Shown piece after piece: positions 63,119-64,000 of a stretch of 64,000 nucleotides of DNA. The stretch spans positions 62,001 through 126,000 of the forward strand of contig NZ_KB898646.1 in assembly GCF_000377665.1 (NCBI RefSeq), written 5' to 3'. Made by a program: the position numbers and the translations under genes. This stretch comes from Vreelandella zhanjiangensis DSM 21076. Lineage in GTDB: Bacteria; Pseudomonadota; Gammaproteobacteria; Pseudomonadales; Halomonadaceae. Each line of letters begins with the position of its first letter. The first letter of the stretch is position 1. The notes beneath the pieces were generated by a model that did not search any database, was not told the origin of the DNA, and was given only the letters and a program-made list of their open reading frames with translations.

Positions 63119-64000
63119 ATGAAAAAGACACTTTTAGCGACTGCTATCATTGGTGCCCTGGGCGCTTCTGCTGCCGCCCAAGCAGCCACTGTATATGACC
63201 AGGAAGGCACCAAGCTTGACGTCTATGGCCGTATCGCCATGGGTATCGCCGGTGGCGGCCCCGAGTTTAACGATGCTGGTCAAGAAATCGATGACGGCGT
63301 TGAGTTCGTAGACGTTTACTCGCGTCTTGGTCTGCGCATGAGCCACGAAGTTACTCGCGACCTGACTGCTTTCGGTCGTCTTGAGTGGCGCTTCCGTGCT
63401 GACGAGCGTCGTAACGGCGAAGCATTCCGTGAAACGCGTCAGAGCTACCTCGGCCTGCAAAGCGACCAGTTCGGTACTTTCCAAGCTGGTAACTTCGACA
63501 GCTTCTACAACCAGTTCGTTTCTCTGCCGTTCGACGTTTACATCGATCAAGGCCTTGAATTTGCTGGTCACCCGAAACAGTCGCGTGGCGACTCTATCGG
63601 TTACTACACGCCTGACCTAGAAGGTTTCACTGCGTTCCTGCAGCTGAAACACTACAGCGAGCGCGGTCGTGTTGAAGGCGTAACTACTACTGACGAAGGT
63701 TCTGTAGTTGCACCGCAAGGTGGTGTTCGTTACGCACAAGGCCCGGTTACTGTAGGTCTGGGTTTTGTTGAAGACGTACAGCGTGGCGGCGGTAACGGCG
63801 AAATGATGTACGGCCTGATCGGTCAGTACGCGTTCACCGACCAGTTCTCTGCTCGTCTGGGTTACGAAACTCGTGACAACAACAGCGGCTACGATCTGCG
63901 TACTGCTAGCGACGAAAACGGTTACGACAAAGTTGGCCTGGGTGGTACGTTCACCACTGGTCCTTGGGCATTCACCGGCGATTTCTACAACGTAGAGCGT
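63119..64000 (+). CDS. Gram-negative outer-membrane porin (runs off the right edge)
   Basis: 294 codons are inside the window. Signal peptide MKKTLLATAIIGALGASAAAQA, then amphipathic beta-strands (LDVYGRIAMGIAGGG, YSRLGLRMSHEVTRDLTAFGRLEWRF, RQSYLGLQSDQFGTFQAGNF) typical of OmpC/trimeric general porins of proteobacteria. Strongly acidic, as expected for a halophile surface protein, and with the codon bias of an abundant product. AAGGAA lies about 8 nt before ATG 63119. Confidence 0.92.
   Translation, partial: MKKTLLATAIIGALGASAAAQAATVYDQEGTKLDVYGRIAMGIAGGGPEFNDAGQEIDDGVEFVDVYSRLGLRMSHEVTRDLTAFGRLEWRFRADERRNGEAFRETRQSYLGLQSDQFGTFQAGNFDSFYNQFVSLPFDVYIDQGLEFAGHPKQSRGDSIGYYTPDLEGFTAFLQLKHYSERGRVEGVTTTDEGSVVAPQGGVRYAQGPVTVGLGFVEDVQRGGGNGEMMYGLIGQYAFTDQFSARLGYETRDNNSGYDLRTASDENGYDKVGLGGTFTTGPWAFTGDFYNVER

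Noticed and set aside
1..64000. tRNA or rRNA genes
   Set aside because: No cloverleaf-like sequence with CCA-adjacent structure or conserved rRNA segment was recognised in the intergenic regions on either strand; a tRNAscan or Rfam search would settle it.

Overview
The window looks like chromosomal DNA of a Halomonas-type gammaproteobacterium (Halomonadaceae). This is inferred from the housekeeping gene blocks (nrdR-ribD-ribBA-ribH-nusB-thiL-pgpA, HAD-rppH-ptsP, lgt-thyA-folA), an Rsd-type sigma-70 regulator, a Gram-negative porin and an acid-rich proteome. No rRNA, tRNA, transposase, phage gene or CRISPR array was seen, and gene density is ordinary. Calls rest on reading the sequence; no database search was possible.

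Layout. 1-5.6 kb (minus strand): two tandemly duplicated Cache-type chemoreceptors, each behind a sigma-28-like promoter, a DsbG-like periplasmic disulfide protein and a GH13_18 sugar phosphorylase. 5.8-11.3 kb: riboflavin/NusB/ThiL/PgpA operon, lacking a riboflavin synthase gene. 11.4-20.6 kb: YdgA-like protein, a Lon-family protease, an Aer-type PAS chemoreceptor, ilvD and a Gfo/Idh/MocA oxidoreductase. 21-30.5 kb: nudE (minus), yrfG-hslR, hslO, pckA, tex, gshA-dsbB.

31.4-44.4 kb holds the most distinctive block, thirteen tightly packed minus-strand genes read as one operon. They encode a two-domain flavoprotein of the 2-aminobenzoyl-CoA monooxygenase/reductase (salicylyl-CoA 5-hydroxylase) type, an SDR, a MarR regulator, a crotonase, an acyl-CoA dehydrogenase, an aryl-CoA ligase, a complete Liv-type ABC importer, a 4HBT thioesterase and a Rid-family protein. 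The best reading is uptake, CoA activation and oxygenation/reduction of anthranilate or a related aromatic acid, followed by deamination, ring opening and beta-oxidation. A convergent arylformamidase-like hydrolase next to it could feed kynurenine-derived anthranilate.

44.7-64 kb: rsd, an RND efflux pair, mdh, a GGDEF protein, HAD-rppH-ptsP, an NRDE protein, a membrane-anchored receiver-domain protein, a TauE/SafE exporter, lgt, thyA-folA, a ProQ-domain protein and the start of a major porin.

Two kinds of non-coding structure stand out. The first is a family of about 150-170 bp elements bounded by a 15 bp inverted repeat (CGTAGCGCGTGGTAA / TTACCACGCGCTACG). They are clustered at 20.7-21.1, 45.3-45.75, 51.2-51.6 and 60.3-60.4 kb, mostly between convergent genes. 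The second is a series of short imperfect tandem repeats (12-21 bp units) at gene edges, several of which contain a stop codon or encode N-terminal residues.
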